From the NCBI RefSeq assembly GCF_000429985.1, contig NZ_KE387015.1, forward strand, positions 111,664 to 175,663: DNA of 64,000 nt. Reading direction: 5' to 3'. The number at the start of each line of letters is the position of its first letter. The stretch's first letter is position 1. Origin of the DNA: Maridesulfovibrio bastinii DSM 16055. GTDB lineage: Bacteria; Desulfobacterota; Desulfovibrionia; Desulfovibrionales; Desulfovibrionaceae. Position numbers and translations under genes: made by a program. The notes under the pieces were generated by a model. The model saw only the letters and a list, made by a program, of their open reading frames with translations, ran no database searches and was not told the DNA's origin. Below, piece by piece: positions 53,636-62,455 of the stretch.

Positions 53636-54511
53636 TCAGGACATCCAGCTGATTTTACGCTCTATATATCCTGAAACAAAAGCACAACTGACTGTAAGTA
53701 AGAAATAAAGGACGGTTATGGTGATCCAGACTTCGAATGTCAGCCCCGTTGCTGCCATCAGCTCCAGTCCCTGAAAGGTAAGCTCTGAAACGGAAATAAC
53801 AGAAACTATAGCTGAATCCTTGATTATTGAGATGAACTGTCCGGCAAGAGGAGGGATTATGACTTTAAATGCCTGAGGCATGATAACAAACTGCAACTGT
53901 CCACGGTTGGGAAAGCCGAGCGAGGCCGCCGCTTCCCACTGTCCATGGTCTACACTTTCAATCCCGCCACGCACAATTTCAGCAATATAGGCTCCTTCAT
54001 AAACAGTGAGTGTAATCACCCCTGAAATAAATCCGGGAAGTTTGGAAGGACTGTCGCAAAGTATTGTAACGATGTCAGAAAGCCACACCGGCATCTTGTT
54101 AATAGCATCATCAAGGCCGATTATCGGCGAAATGAGTGAATATATAAAAAAGTAAAAGATAAAAACTAAAACAAGCGGGGGCAGATTGCGGACTGTTTCC
54201 ACATAGGTCCTGGCAAGCATTCTGGCCAGCAGACTGCGGCTGACACTCATCATACCGGCGGAAAATCCTACCAGAACCGAAAATATCATCGTCCAGACAC
54301 TTAACCTGATGGTTGTCAGCAGTCCATTTATCAAAACATTGGGCTGCCATCCTTTGTCAGGAGAATTATAAAAAAAGAACTGTGGTATTGACGACCAGTT
54401 CCAATCGTAATCAAACCTGGCAGTGACCCGCCATGCAAAAAAAGATACCGCACCGAGAATCAGAACGGATAAAATGCAGTCCAAGGAACATAAGCTGTAT
54501 TTTTTATTCAT
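53636..54511 (-). CDS. Polar amino-acid ABC transporter permease
   Basis: Inner-membrane permease of the His/Glu/Gln/Arg/opine family. The 291 residues (start ATG 54511, MNKKYSLC; an upstream TTG lies inside a strong hairpin) have a long N-terminal segment and five core helices. The cytoplasmic EAA loop is EAAASLGFPNRGQLQFVIMPQA, with the usual LPPLVLVFIFYFF entry. It is the last gene of the operon. With the 55422-56246 permease it would form the heterodimeric channel for the binding protein encoded between them. Confidence 0.9.
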   Translation of the reverse strand: MNKKYSLCSLDCILSVLILGAVSFFAWRVTARFDYDWNWSSIPQFFFYNSPDKGWQPNVLINGLLTTIRLSVWTMIFSVLVGFSAGMMSVSRSLLARMLARTYVETVRNLPPLVLVFIFYFFIYSLISPIIGLDDAINKMPVWLSDIVTILCDSPSKLPGFISGVITLTVYEGAYIAEIVRGGIESVDHGQWEAAASLGFPNRGQLQFVIMPQAFKVIIPPLAGQFISIIKDSAIVSVISVSELTFQGLELMAATGLTFEVWITITVLYFLLTVSCAFVSGYIERKISWMS

Positions 54512-54525
54512 TATTATAAAAGTAA

Positions 54526-54552
54526 GCCGCGGGAACAAACAGCCCCCGCGGC
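54526..54552 (-). other. Intercistronic hairpin between binding protein and permease
   Basis: Eight-bp GC stem GCCGCGGG / CCCGCGGC, 11-base loop, 12 bp after the binding-protein stop. Without a T-run it is more likely an mRNA-stabilising structure that lets more binding protein than permease be made. Confidence 0.55.
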
Positions 54553-54563
54553 ATCGTTATCCA

Positions 54564-55394
54564 TTATTTAAGGCTCGATTCCCAATCAAGGGTTTCAAAC
54601 CAGTAATGTTTGCGTTCTTTCAGCCAGCCGTTGCTGGTCTGGAGCAGAATCCAGTTGTTAAGCACATTCAAAGTATCAGGATCTCCTTTACGCAGGGCAA
54701 ACCCAATGGGTTCTGAAGTAAAAGTACCCGCTACAGGAATAAAGAGCTTGTCAGGATGTTTTAAAGCTGTCTGAGCCGGAAGCGGAGCACTGGAGATAAA
54801 TGCGTGAACTCTTCCTGAAAGCAGTTCCTGAATGCACTGGGCCTCCTTGTCAAAAAGTCTTACCCGGGCTTTCGGGAAAAACTTTTTAGCCGCTGAAGCT
54901 GGAGTTGATCCCATTCTGGCAACGAGAATAACATCTTCCTTGTTGTAATCTTCAAGAGAGGTCATACCGGAAGCTTTGGCTTTGTTGGCGACTATGGCCA
55001 GACCGGAGGTATCGTATGGGATTGTAAAATTGACCCTTAAATTTCTTGCGGTGGTTATTCCCATTCCGCCGATAATTACATCAAATTTTTTAGCCAGCAG
55101 TGCCGGGATGATTCCAGACCAGTTGGTTGGAACAAATTCAAGCTTAACCCCGAGGTCCTTTGCAAGTTTGGACATTACATCAACTTCAAAACCAATAAAT
55201 TTTCCTGTTTTATCCTTCATGGCCCACGGGACAAAAGTTGAAAATCCAACTTTTATCTTACCATCATTAAGGATTTTTGAAATTACACTGGAATCACGCA
55301 GCTGATTATTCAAATCCGCGGCAAAAACAGGTGAAGAAACAAAACTCAATGTAATCAGGGCAAGCAAAAAGAATCGCAATAAACGGGAGGACAT
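54564..55394 (-). CDS. Periplasmic polar amino-acid binding protein
   Basis: Family 3 solute-binding protein. The 276 residues (ATG 55394, GGAG 7 bases ahead) begin with a signal peptide ending PVFAA. They contain the family segments VGFSTFVPWAMKDKTGKFIGFEVDVM, LEFVPTNWSGIIPALLAKKFDVIIGGMGIT and TIPYDTSGLAIV, with the amino-acid alpha-group contacts (Arg in TTARNLRVNF, Asp in LFDKEAQCI). Which amino acid it binds is not clear. It sits between two permease genes on minus. Confidence 0.92.
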   Translation of the reverse strand: MSSRLLRFFLLALITLSFVSSPVFAADLNNQLRDSSVISKILNDGKIKVGFSTFVPWAMKDKTGKFIGFEVDVMSKLAKDLGVKLEFVPTNWSGIIPALLAKKFDVIIGGMGITTARNLRVNFTIPYDTSGLAIVANKAKASGMTSLEDYNKEDVILVARMGSTPASAAKKFFPKARVRLFDKEAQCIQELLSGRVHAFISSAPLPAQTALKHPDKLFIPVAGTFTSEPIGFALRKGDPDTLNVLNNWILLQTSNGWLKERKHYWFETLDWESSLK

Positions 55395-55421
55395 AACCAA
55401 ACTCCTTTAATCTTAAGCGGT

Positions 55422-56246
55422 TTAATACGGACCTGCCGTAGCCTTAAGCCTTCTTTCCATCATCCGCACGGCTATGGAAAGACTGAAATTTACGACAAGG
55501 TATATTGCGGAAACCGTAAACCATATTTCGAAAACCATGAAGGTTTCGGCAATAATTGTCTGCCCCTCCATGGTCATTTCAAAAACAGAAATTGTGGCCA
55601 CCAGCGCAGAATCTTTAATCAATGAAATCATCTGGCTTGTCAGCGGTGGAAGAACATTGCGTACAGCCTGAGGAAGAATGACATAGCGGTAGGTAAGATA
55701 ATTATTGAGTCCCAGACTGTAGGCCGCTTCCCACTGCCCTTCGGGAACCGCAGAAATCCCGGCTCTGAAAATTTCAGACATATAAGCGCCCTCAAAAAGA
55801 CTGAGAGCGATTACAGCAGATACAAAAGCTCCTATCCCAAGCACAGGAGCGATGACAAAATAAACCATGTACAGTTGAATGAGCAGAGGGGTATTGCGGA
55901 TAGTCTGTATATAAAGTCCGGCAAGAAAACGCGCAACAACAGAACGGGATCGGCCAAACAGCATTGCCGTCATACCAAGAACAAGTGAAAGCAGCATGGA
56001 AACCGCTGTTATCTGAATTGTTACGACAAGCCCGTTAAGAATGGGTCCGAATCTGAACCCGTCATCAATTGAATAAATATACCGGGCAACCCTGTTCCAC
56101 TGCCAGTCATATCCCATACTTTCAGAGCCGTACAAAACAGCCCAGACAAAAAGGGATAATATGATCAGATAGAGCAGGACATCCCGTACCGCTTTAATTC
56201 TTTTTATCTTTCGTAAGCTATAAACTTTTTCGGCAACCGATTCCAT
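55422..56246 (-). CDS. Polar amino-acid ABC transporter permease
   Basis: Second permease of the system. The 274 residues include the HisMQ-like segments NGLVVTIQITAVSMLLSLVLGM, QTIRNTPLLIQLYMVYF and the EAA loop WEAAYSLGLNNYLTYRYVILPQAVR. It precedes the binding protein gene by 27 bp. Permease-SBP-permease order is seen, but no ATPase gene is found on either strand between 53429 and 57051. Confidence 0.91.
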   Translation of the reverse strand: MESVAEKVYSLRKIKRIKAVRDVLLYLIILSLFVWAVLYGSESMGYDWQWNRVARYIYSIDDGFRFGPILNGLVVTIQITAVSMLLSLVLGMTAMLFGRSRSVVARFLAGLYIQTIRNTPLLIQLYMVYFVIAPVLGIGAFVSAVIALSLFEGAYMSEIFRAGISAVPEGQWEAAYSLGLNNYLTYRYVILPQAVRNVLPPLTSQMISLIKDSALVATISVFEMTMEGQTIIAETFMVFEIWFTVSAIYLVVNFSLSIAVRMMERRLKATAGPY

Positions 56247-56355
56247 CCTGTTTTATTTACAGCGATAAGACAGCTTAGCCAAGTTTTTTTAACGTAAATA
56301 CAATTATTCATTTAAAAAAATACGGCATAATTCACTTATTTCACTCTAATCAATA

Positions 56356-56781
56356 CTATTTTCCCTTCTTTTGTCTTTCCAGCACCATATCGGCATAAGC
56401 CTGATATTTCGTAGCATTAACCTCAGGAAGACTGTCTTCAGGTTCAATAAGAGACCATATCAGCCTTGCAACCCTGTCCTGAGAAACTTTTGTGTGACGA
56501 TTACACGACTCTTCCAGTTTCTGGTTCAGCGATTTAGTTACATTGGGATCACCGGTGAAATTGAATATAACATCCACATCTGTTCCCATCTCCACAACAC
56601 CATCCAGTGAAACAACCGGTATACCTTTTTCGAGGGCTAATTTTTTACCCGGAGTATCACCAATTTCAACAACACACTTTATTCGCAGACAAGCGTCAGA
56701 ATCATCAGAAATTTTTTGCAGAAATATGGAGCCGACCCTTCCAAGACCGACAATGGCAACATTATGAGTATCTATGGACAT
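56356..56781 (-). CDS. Rossmann-fold protein, possible dehydrogenase-like regulator
   Basis: A 141-residue protein with an N-terminal dinucleotide motif VAIVGLGRVGSIFLQ (8-22) and a second strand VVEIGDTPGKKLALEKGIPVV. These resemble the NAD-binding half of homoserine or aspartate dehydrogenases, but no catalytic half follows. The C-terminal helix DRVARLIWSLIEPEDSLPEVN and TKYQAYADMVLER is unfamiliar. It lies 109 bp upstream of the permease gene in the same direction, so it may be the first gene of that operon. Function unknown. Confidence 0.7.
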   Translation of the reverse strand: MSIDTHNVAIVGLGRVGSIFLQKISDDSDACLRIKCVVEIGDTPGKKLALEKGIPVVSLDGVVEMGTDVDVIFNFTGDPNVTKSLNQKLEESCNRHTKVSQDRVARLIWSLIEPEDSLPEVNATKYQAYADMVLERQKKGK

Positions 56782-57051
56782 TGCTTCCTTCCTTTAGCTG
56801 TAGACTTACTGATTCAACATGATGACTGAAAAGAATATTCCTGTACAACTACCTATTCCAGATCAGCCCTTATTTCAAGGATGGTATATAAAAACAGCCT
56901 GCAGGAGATATTTTATTTTTTCTCAAAAAAGCGTATACCTGTACTGCTTGTGCCCCGCAGGTTTCAACTGTCGGAAATGAATCCTGATAAAAATAATCAC
57001 ATGGCACAACAATTATTACTTCCCCATATTTTCTGAAAGGAAACATCATAG

Positions 57052-60000
57052 ATGAATCAGACTCCCACGCCTCTTAAAGACAAAAAAAATATCATTATAG
57101 CCCTGCTGCTTATGCTTTGTATTATTCAGGCCGCAGCTCTCATGAAAAACAAATATGAGCGTTCCACTGCTCTCGGCGGAGCAAATGCAACCATAAATGT
57201 AACGGAAGTCAGTCTTGATTCACAAGGATACAACCATCTGCTGATAGCCTTTGATAAACCAGTAGGACCGGGTTCGCTGATAACTCCTGTTTCGGTTCCG
57301 GCAACAATTTCACCGGATATAAAAGGACAATGGATATGGATAAATCCTTATGGCCTGAAATTTACCGCAGAGCCGTCCTTTCCTCCCGATACCCAGTTTG
57401 AAATAACTATGAAGCCCGAAACTTTTCTGGGTAAAGAACAGCGACTTGGCGGTAAAAAATCTTTTAAAATCAGAACAGGCCATTTTTCCATATTAAAATC
57501 AGAGCTCAGGACCGAACCTGTCCCCGGATCAGCTAAAAAAGTCCGCATTACCGGATACATAAAATTCAGTAATTATGTTTCGCCGGAAGAAACTCTTAAA
57601 AATATCAGCATAACAGCGCCGGACGGGGCCTCAGTTCCCATCTCGATTACAACTTCATATAAGGATTCATATCAGGAATTTTCCAGCTCTCCTGTGGAAA
57701 AAACCGAAAAGCACACCATATATACTTTAAGCGTTTCCCCGGAAATGCAAAATGGCAAAAAAACAATTTCACTCGGTAAAAAATATACCGACTCCATTGA
57801 TATTTTCTTTGATCCCATCCTTAAATATTCCGGCAGTAAACTGGAAAGCAAAGTAGGAGAAAGTAATATCTCTCTCAGCTTTTCAAGTCAGGTTTCTGCT
57901 CTGGAAGGACTCAGGTCCGTATCAGTCTCTCCCGAAACAGACTTCTCCACATACAATAAAGGAAACCAACTGGTTTTAAATGGAAAATTCCTGCCTGGCA
58001 AAAAATACACCATTACTCTTGCAAAGGGGCTGATGGCTCAGGATGGTGCAGCCCTCCCGGAAAGCAAAATTCTGAAACTGACTATGCCCAACATTCAGCC
58101 TGAGGCTGATTTTACCGCAAAAGGGATGTTTTTATCCAATTCAGGATATAAAACTCTGGGTTTGAAAACAGTAAACACATCAAAGATAAACCTCTCTGTG
58201 GACCGTGTTTTCCCGAATAACCTTTTCACCCTCTTCACCCATTACGGTTATCTGGCATTCAACAATGAAAATTACGGTTCCGGTATTTCCAGAGCACTGG
58301 GAAGCAGCATCTACAACGGTCAGCTTAAAATATCCGGAAAGCCTAATACGGAAGTAACAACACCGCTTTCCATGCAGGATTTCATCAGCAGAGGCGGGAA
58401 CGGCCTTTACCGAGTCAGTGCTACCATCCCCGGACAATACGGAGGGGTTCAGCGCTGGGTAATGCTGACAGACCTCGGAATTGTGGGCAAAGAAAGCAAT
58501 GATGAATTTTTATTCTGGATTTCCTCGCTTTCAAAACTCACACCCCGGAAAAATATTCAGGTAAAAATTATCAGCAATCAGAATCAGGTGCTCGGCACAG
58601 GTAAAACCGACAGCCGGGGCATGCTTGTAATAAAAAAATCAGCCCTTAAAAATGAGCTTGGAAAACCATTTATGGCTGTAGCCACCGGCAAAAAAGATAT
58701 GACTTTCCTGCTCTTTGATAAATTCAGCACAGACATGGCCGGGCTGGATATCTCCGGCAAGAGGCTGTCATCCAGAGGATACACGGCTTTTGCTTATGGA
58801 GAGCGCAATATCTACCGCCCGGGAGAAACTCTAAGCGGGGCAATAATTATTCGTTCGGACCAATTGACGGCTCCGAAGCCTATGCCGCTGGTTCTTGTTT
58901 TTAATGGTCCGCAGGGACTTGAATTGAACAGGCAGACCATCCGTACCGACAAGCAGGGAATGGTCGGATTTTCCAGAAAAATACCTGATTATGCCCCGAC
59001 AGGATCATACGCTGTCAGGATACTTGCCGGAGGAGAAACCATCGGACGGTATGATTACCGTGTGGAAGAATTTGTACCCGACCGTATTTCAGCAGAACTG
59101 CTTACTCCTGAGAGTATAAAATCAGGTGAAAATCTTAATTTTGAAGTTGAAGGTAAATACCTTTTCGGTCCGGCGGCTTCAGGGCTTCCGGTAAAGGTCA
59201 GAGCAACCCTGAGAGCTGTAAAATATGCCCCGGAAGGCTTCAGCGATTACCGTTTTGATACTGACGCTGACAATTTTAAAACTCAGGAAATTTTTGTTGC
59301 AGCAGAAGACCTCAATGATTCCGGTAAAAAATCTTTTACGTTCACTCTTCCTGACAAAATTAAAACGACCTCAACTCTTGAAGCCAGTCTGAGTGCGCGA
59401 GTCAGTGAAACCGGAGGCCGAGGAGTTACCGCGGTTAAAAATATTCCTGTAAAAGTACCCGGCTATCATCCCGGAATAAAAAAACAGCAGAGGCAGGGCT
59501 ACCAGCCGGGTTCACAGATTCAGATAGAATATATCACGCTTAATTCAGACTCACGGAAAGAAAAAGCCGGTGAACTCGTGCTGAAACTTTACAGAGATCG
59601 CTGGCAGACTGTTGTCCGCAGCACTCCATCAGGTTCCTACCGCTATGAAACCAGACGTGACCCTGAACTTATTGAAACAAGAAAACTGACTCCTTCATCT
59701 GCAACCGGATCATTTACTGTAACTCCCAGAGAATATGGAAGTTACCGGGTAATCCTGACTGACAGCAGATCAGGTCTCAGTGCTCAGGGAGATTTTTTCT
59801 GCGGCGGATGGGGTTACTCACCATGGGCTCTTAAGAATCCGTCACGGTTGGAAATCATCCCGGAGAAAAAAGGCGATTACACTCCGGGAAAAAGCGCAAC
59901 CTTCCAGATACGTTCTCCATTTCCGGGGAAAATGCTGGTCACAGTCGAAGGTCGTTACATAAACTGGAGCCGCACCTACGATCTCAAAGGTAATACCGCG

Positions 60001-62445
60001 ACTGTAAAAGTTCCTGTAAAAAATGATTACAGCCCCAATGTATATGTCACAGCAACAGTCATACGCAAAGCTTCAAGCCTCAAAACCGGGTCCTCGGCAC
60101 GGGCGGTGGGCGCGGCTCCGCTTTTTGTCAAAAGGGAATCCAACAGGCTCAATATAAGTTTAGATGCCCCTGATCATTACAGACCGGAAAAGGTGCTTAC
60201 GATAAAAGCCCGGACAGCTCCCGGAGCCAGACTTACCATTGCGGCTGTTGACGAAGGGATTCTGCGTCTGACAAATGAAAAAACCGCTGATCCTTTCGGA
60301 TATTTTTATGCCAGACGGGCTCTCGGGGTTAAATGGTTTGACACTTTTACCCTGCTTATGCCCGATGCCGGTCCGGTAGATGCGGCTGAAACCGGAGGTG
60401 GAGCAAGGCTTGCGGCTATGGCTAAATTTGCCGGAACAACTTCCATCCGCAGGGTCAAACCTGTGACCTTCTGGTCAGGCATTTTAACCGCCGACAGTAA
60501 TGGTAAAGTTGAATACAAAGTTAAGCTGCCCCGTTTCAACGGTGCCTTAAGAATTATGGCAGTTGCGGCTGACGGGAAAAAATTCGGCAGCGGGTCCAGA
60601 CTTATGACTGTCAGCTCACCGCTTGTGCTGACACCAACCTTGCCGCGCTTTTTAGCAACAGCTGAAAAATTCAGTATTCCGGTAAGCCTTAGAAATGATA
60701 CCCCGCAAAATGGTACATTCAAACTGGAAATAAACACAGCTGGTCCTCTCAAAGTAGCCAATGCCACTATTGAAATGGACATTCCAAAATCCAGACAAAA
60801 GACTGTTTTTCTGGATGCGGAAACTCTGGATAAACCCGGAAATGCAAAATTCACGGTGCAGGCTTCCGGCAATAATGAAACCGTTTCTGAAGATGTCGAG
60901 GTCAATTCAAGACCGGCATTTCCAGTTAAACGCACAATTTCATCCGGATTTATAGATAAAAAAGAATCAGTTTTTCCGGCGGACAGCAAGGATATTATTC
61001 CTTCAACCCTGAAAAGGACTATTACAATAGGGACCAGACCTATGACCCGCTTGAGCGGGCGTCTGGAAAGTCTGCTGGCATATCCATACGGATGTGCGGA
61101 ACAGACAGTTTCCAGAGCTTTTCCACTGCTCAGATTTTCTGATCTGGCAAGGGAGCTTGCTCCCGGCAGGTTCAAGGACAGCAGCCCGGAATATATGGTC
61201 CAGCAGGCACTCACCAGACTTTCAATGATGCAGTCACCACAGGGAGGATTCTCCATGTGGCCCGGTGGACGCTCCCCGGACAAATGGGTCTCCGTATATG
61301 CGGCTCATTTCCTTTATGAAGCCGGGCAGGCCGGTTTTCAGGTCGACAGTCTGCTTTTAAACAGGGCTATGGGTTACCTCTCAGGAATAGCTAAAAACGT
61401 GGACACCAAAAAAAGCTCTGATTTACGGCTGCCATGTTACGCTCTCTATGTCCTGTCACTCGCAGGCAATCCCGATAGAGGCTCCATGAATTTTCTGCGT
61501 GAACAGAGGATAGGTTATCTTGATGACCTTTCGCTGGCGCTGCTTGGAGGAGCTTTTGCCGCAACCGGAGATATGAATACATTCCGAGAACTTAGTTCTC
61601 ATAAAGGTGTAAAAGATAAAGAGGCCGAGTCTGAATTCGGATCGGAAATACGCAACCTCGCAATCCGTCTGGGCATCTACCTGAGAGCAGACCATGAAAA
61701 TCAGGCTATCCCGCAGATGGCACAGAATCTCGGTAACATGATGGCTGACGGCCCCTGCTCCACTCAGGACAATGCATTCGGGTTCATGGCTCTGGGTTCA
61801 TACTATGCACAACTAAAAAATGACCGTGAAATAAGCGGAATTGTAACTGTGGACGGAGTCCAAAAAGCTGTTTTCAGCAGTAATTCAACAGCAGCGGTAT
61901 CCGTCACCGGTACAGGCCAGATAAAAGTCATTCTGGATTCAACACCTGAGAATGGCAAGGTGGTCTGGTCAATCTATCGTGAAGCTGTTCCCTTAAGCTC
62001 GGCATGGAAAAGTTTCTCAAATGGAATTTCCATAAAGCGTGAATTCCTGACCCGTGATGGCGAACCTCTTGAACTTTCAGAAGTCAGGCAGGGACAACTT
62101 ATTGCCATGCGTACCGAAGTTAAAACAACAGCTAACACTATTAAAAACGTAGTTGTTCAAAGCCTTCTCCCCACAGGTCTGGAAGTTGAAAATTCAAAAC
62201 TGGCCAGCCGGGAAGACCTTAAATGGGTAGAGAATTCCAAAGTCAAAGCAGATTATGTTGACCTGCGCGATGACCGGGTTCTTGTTTTTACCAGCCTTCC
62301 AAAGGGAAAGACCGATACACAGGTGGTGCTGTTAAGAGCTGTTACCGCTGGTAAATTTGTCATTCCCCCAGTTCAGGCTGAATCAATGTATGATTCCAGA
62401 AAAAATGCCGGAACTGATCCCGGCACAATTACAATAGTAAGATAG
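57052..62445 (+). CDS. Bacterial alpha-2-macroglobulin (protease inhibitor)
   Basis: A very large envelope protein (1797 residues) that traps proteases, guarding the cell wall when the outer membrane is breached. An N-terminal hydrophobic segment (NIIIALLLMLCIIQAAALM) anchors it; no lipobox is seen, unlike E. coli YfhM. MG-like beta domains follow, with GYTAFAYGERNIYRPGETLSG (MG3-type), PVTFWSGILTADSNGKVEYKVKLPRFNGALRIMAVA in the conserved MG7 area, and the thioester motif PYGCAEQTVSRAFP near residue 1346. The Cys-x-Glu-Gln site is intact, so the molecule should react covalently. pbpC follows 10 bp later, the standard pairing. Confidence 0.94.
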   Translation: MNQTPTPLKDKKNIIIALLLMLCIIQAAALMKNKYERSTALGGANATINVTEVSLDSQGYNHLLIAFDKPVGPGSLITPVSVPATISPDIKGQWIWINPYGLKFTAEPSFPPDTQFEITMKPETFLGKEQRLGGKKSFKIRTGHFSILKSELRTEPVPGSAKKVRITGYIKFSNYVSPEETLKNISITAPDGASVPISITTSYKDSYQEFSSSPVEKTEKHTIYTLSVSPEMQNGKKTISLGKKYTDSIDIFFDPILKYSGSKLESKVGESNISLSFSSQVSALEGLRSVSVSPETDFSTYNKGNQLVLNGKFLPGKKYTITLAKGLMAQDGAALPESKILKLTMPNIQPEADFTAKGMFLSNSGYKTLGLKTVNTSKINLSVDRVFPNNLFTLFTHYGYLAFNNENYGSGISRALGSSIYNGQLKISGKPNTEVTTPLSMQDFISRGGNGLYRVSATIPGQYGGVQRWVMLTDLGIVGKESNDEFLFWISSLSKLTPRKNIQVKIISNQNQVLGTGKTDSRGMLVIKKSALKNELGKPFMAVATGKKDMTFLLFDKFSTDMAGLDISGKRLSSRGYTAFAYGERNIYRPGETLSGAIIIRSDQLTAPKPMPLVLVFNGPQGLELNRQTIRTDKQGMVGFSRKIPDYAPTGSYAVRILAGGETIGRYDYRVEEFVPDRISAELLTPESIKSGENLNFEVEGKYLFGPAASGLPVKVRATLRAVKYAPEGFSDYRFDTDADNFKTQEIFVAAEDLNDSGKKSFTFTLPDKIKTTSTLEASLSARVSETGGRGVTAVKNIPVKVPGYHPGIKKQQRQGYQPGSQIQIEYITLNSDSRKEKAGELVLKLYRDRWQTVVRSTPSGSYRYETRRDPELIETRKLTPSSATGSFTVTPREYGSYRVILTDSRSGLSAQGDFFCGGWGYSPWALKNPSRLEIIPEKKGDYTPGKSATFQIRSPFPGKMLVTVEGRYINWSRTYDLKGNTATVKVPVKNDYSPNVYVTATVIRKASSLKTGSSARAVGAAPLFVKRESNRLNISLDAPDHYRPEKVLTIKARTAPGARLTIAAVDEGILRLTNEKTADPFGYFYARRALGVKWFDTFTLLMPDAGPVDAAETGGGARLAAMAKFAGTTSIRRVKPVTFWSGILTADSNGKVEYKVKLPRFNGALRIMAVAADGKKFGSGSRLMTVSSPLVLTPTLPRFLATAEKFSIPVSLRNDTPQNGTFKLEINTAGPLKVANATIEMDIPKSRQKTVFLDAETLDKPGNAKFTVQASGNNETVSEDVEVNSRPAFPVKRTISSGFIDKKESVFPADSKDIIPSTLKRTITIGTRPMTRLSGRLESLLAYPYGCAEQTVSRAFPLLRFSDLARELAPGRFKDSSPEYMVQQALTRLSMMQSPQGGFSMWPGGRSPDKWVSVYAAHFLYEAGQAGFQVDSLLLNRAMGYLSGIAKNVDTKKSSDLRLPCYALYVLSLAGNPDRGSMNFLREQRIGYLDDLSLALLGGAFAATGDMNTFRELSSHKGVKDKEAESEFGSEIRNLAIRLGIYLRADHENQAIPQMAQNLGNMMADGPCSTQDNAFGFMALGSYYAQLKNDREISGIVTVDGVQKAVFSSNSTAAVSVTGTGQIKVILDSTPENGKVVWSIYREAVPLSSAWKSFSNGISIKREFLTRDGEPLELSEVRQGQLIAMRTEVKTTANTIKNVVVQSLLPTGLEVENSKLASREDLKWVENSKVKADYVDLRDDRVLVFTSLPKGKTDTQVVLLRAVTAGKFVIPPVQAESMYDSRKNAGTDPGTITIVR

Positions 62446-62455
62446 GTTTTAAGGG

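Noticed and set aside
52858-53650. Genomic island inserted at tRNA-Arg
   Set aside because: No integrase, no repeated 3' tRNA end in the window, and flanking genes look ordinary.
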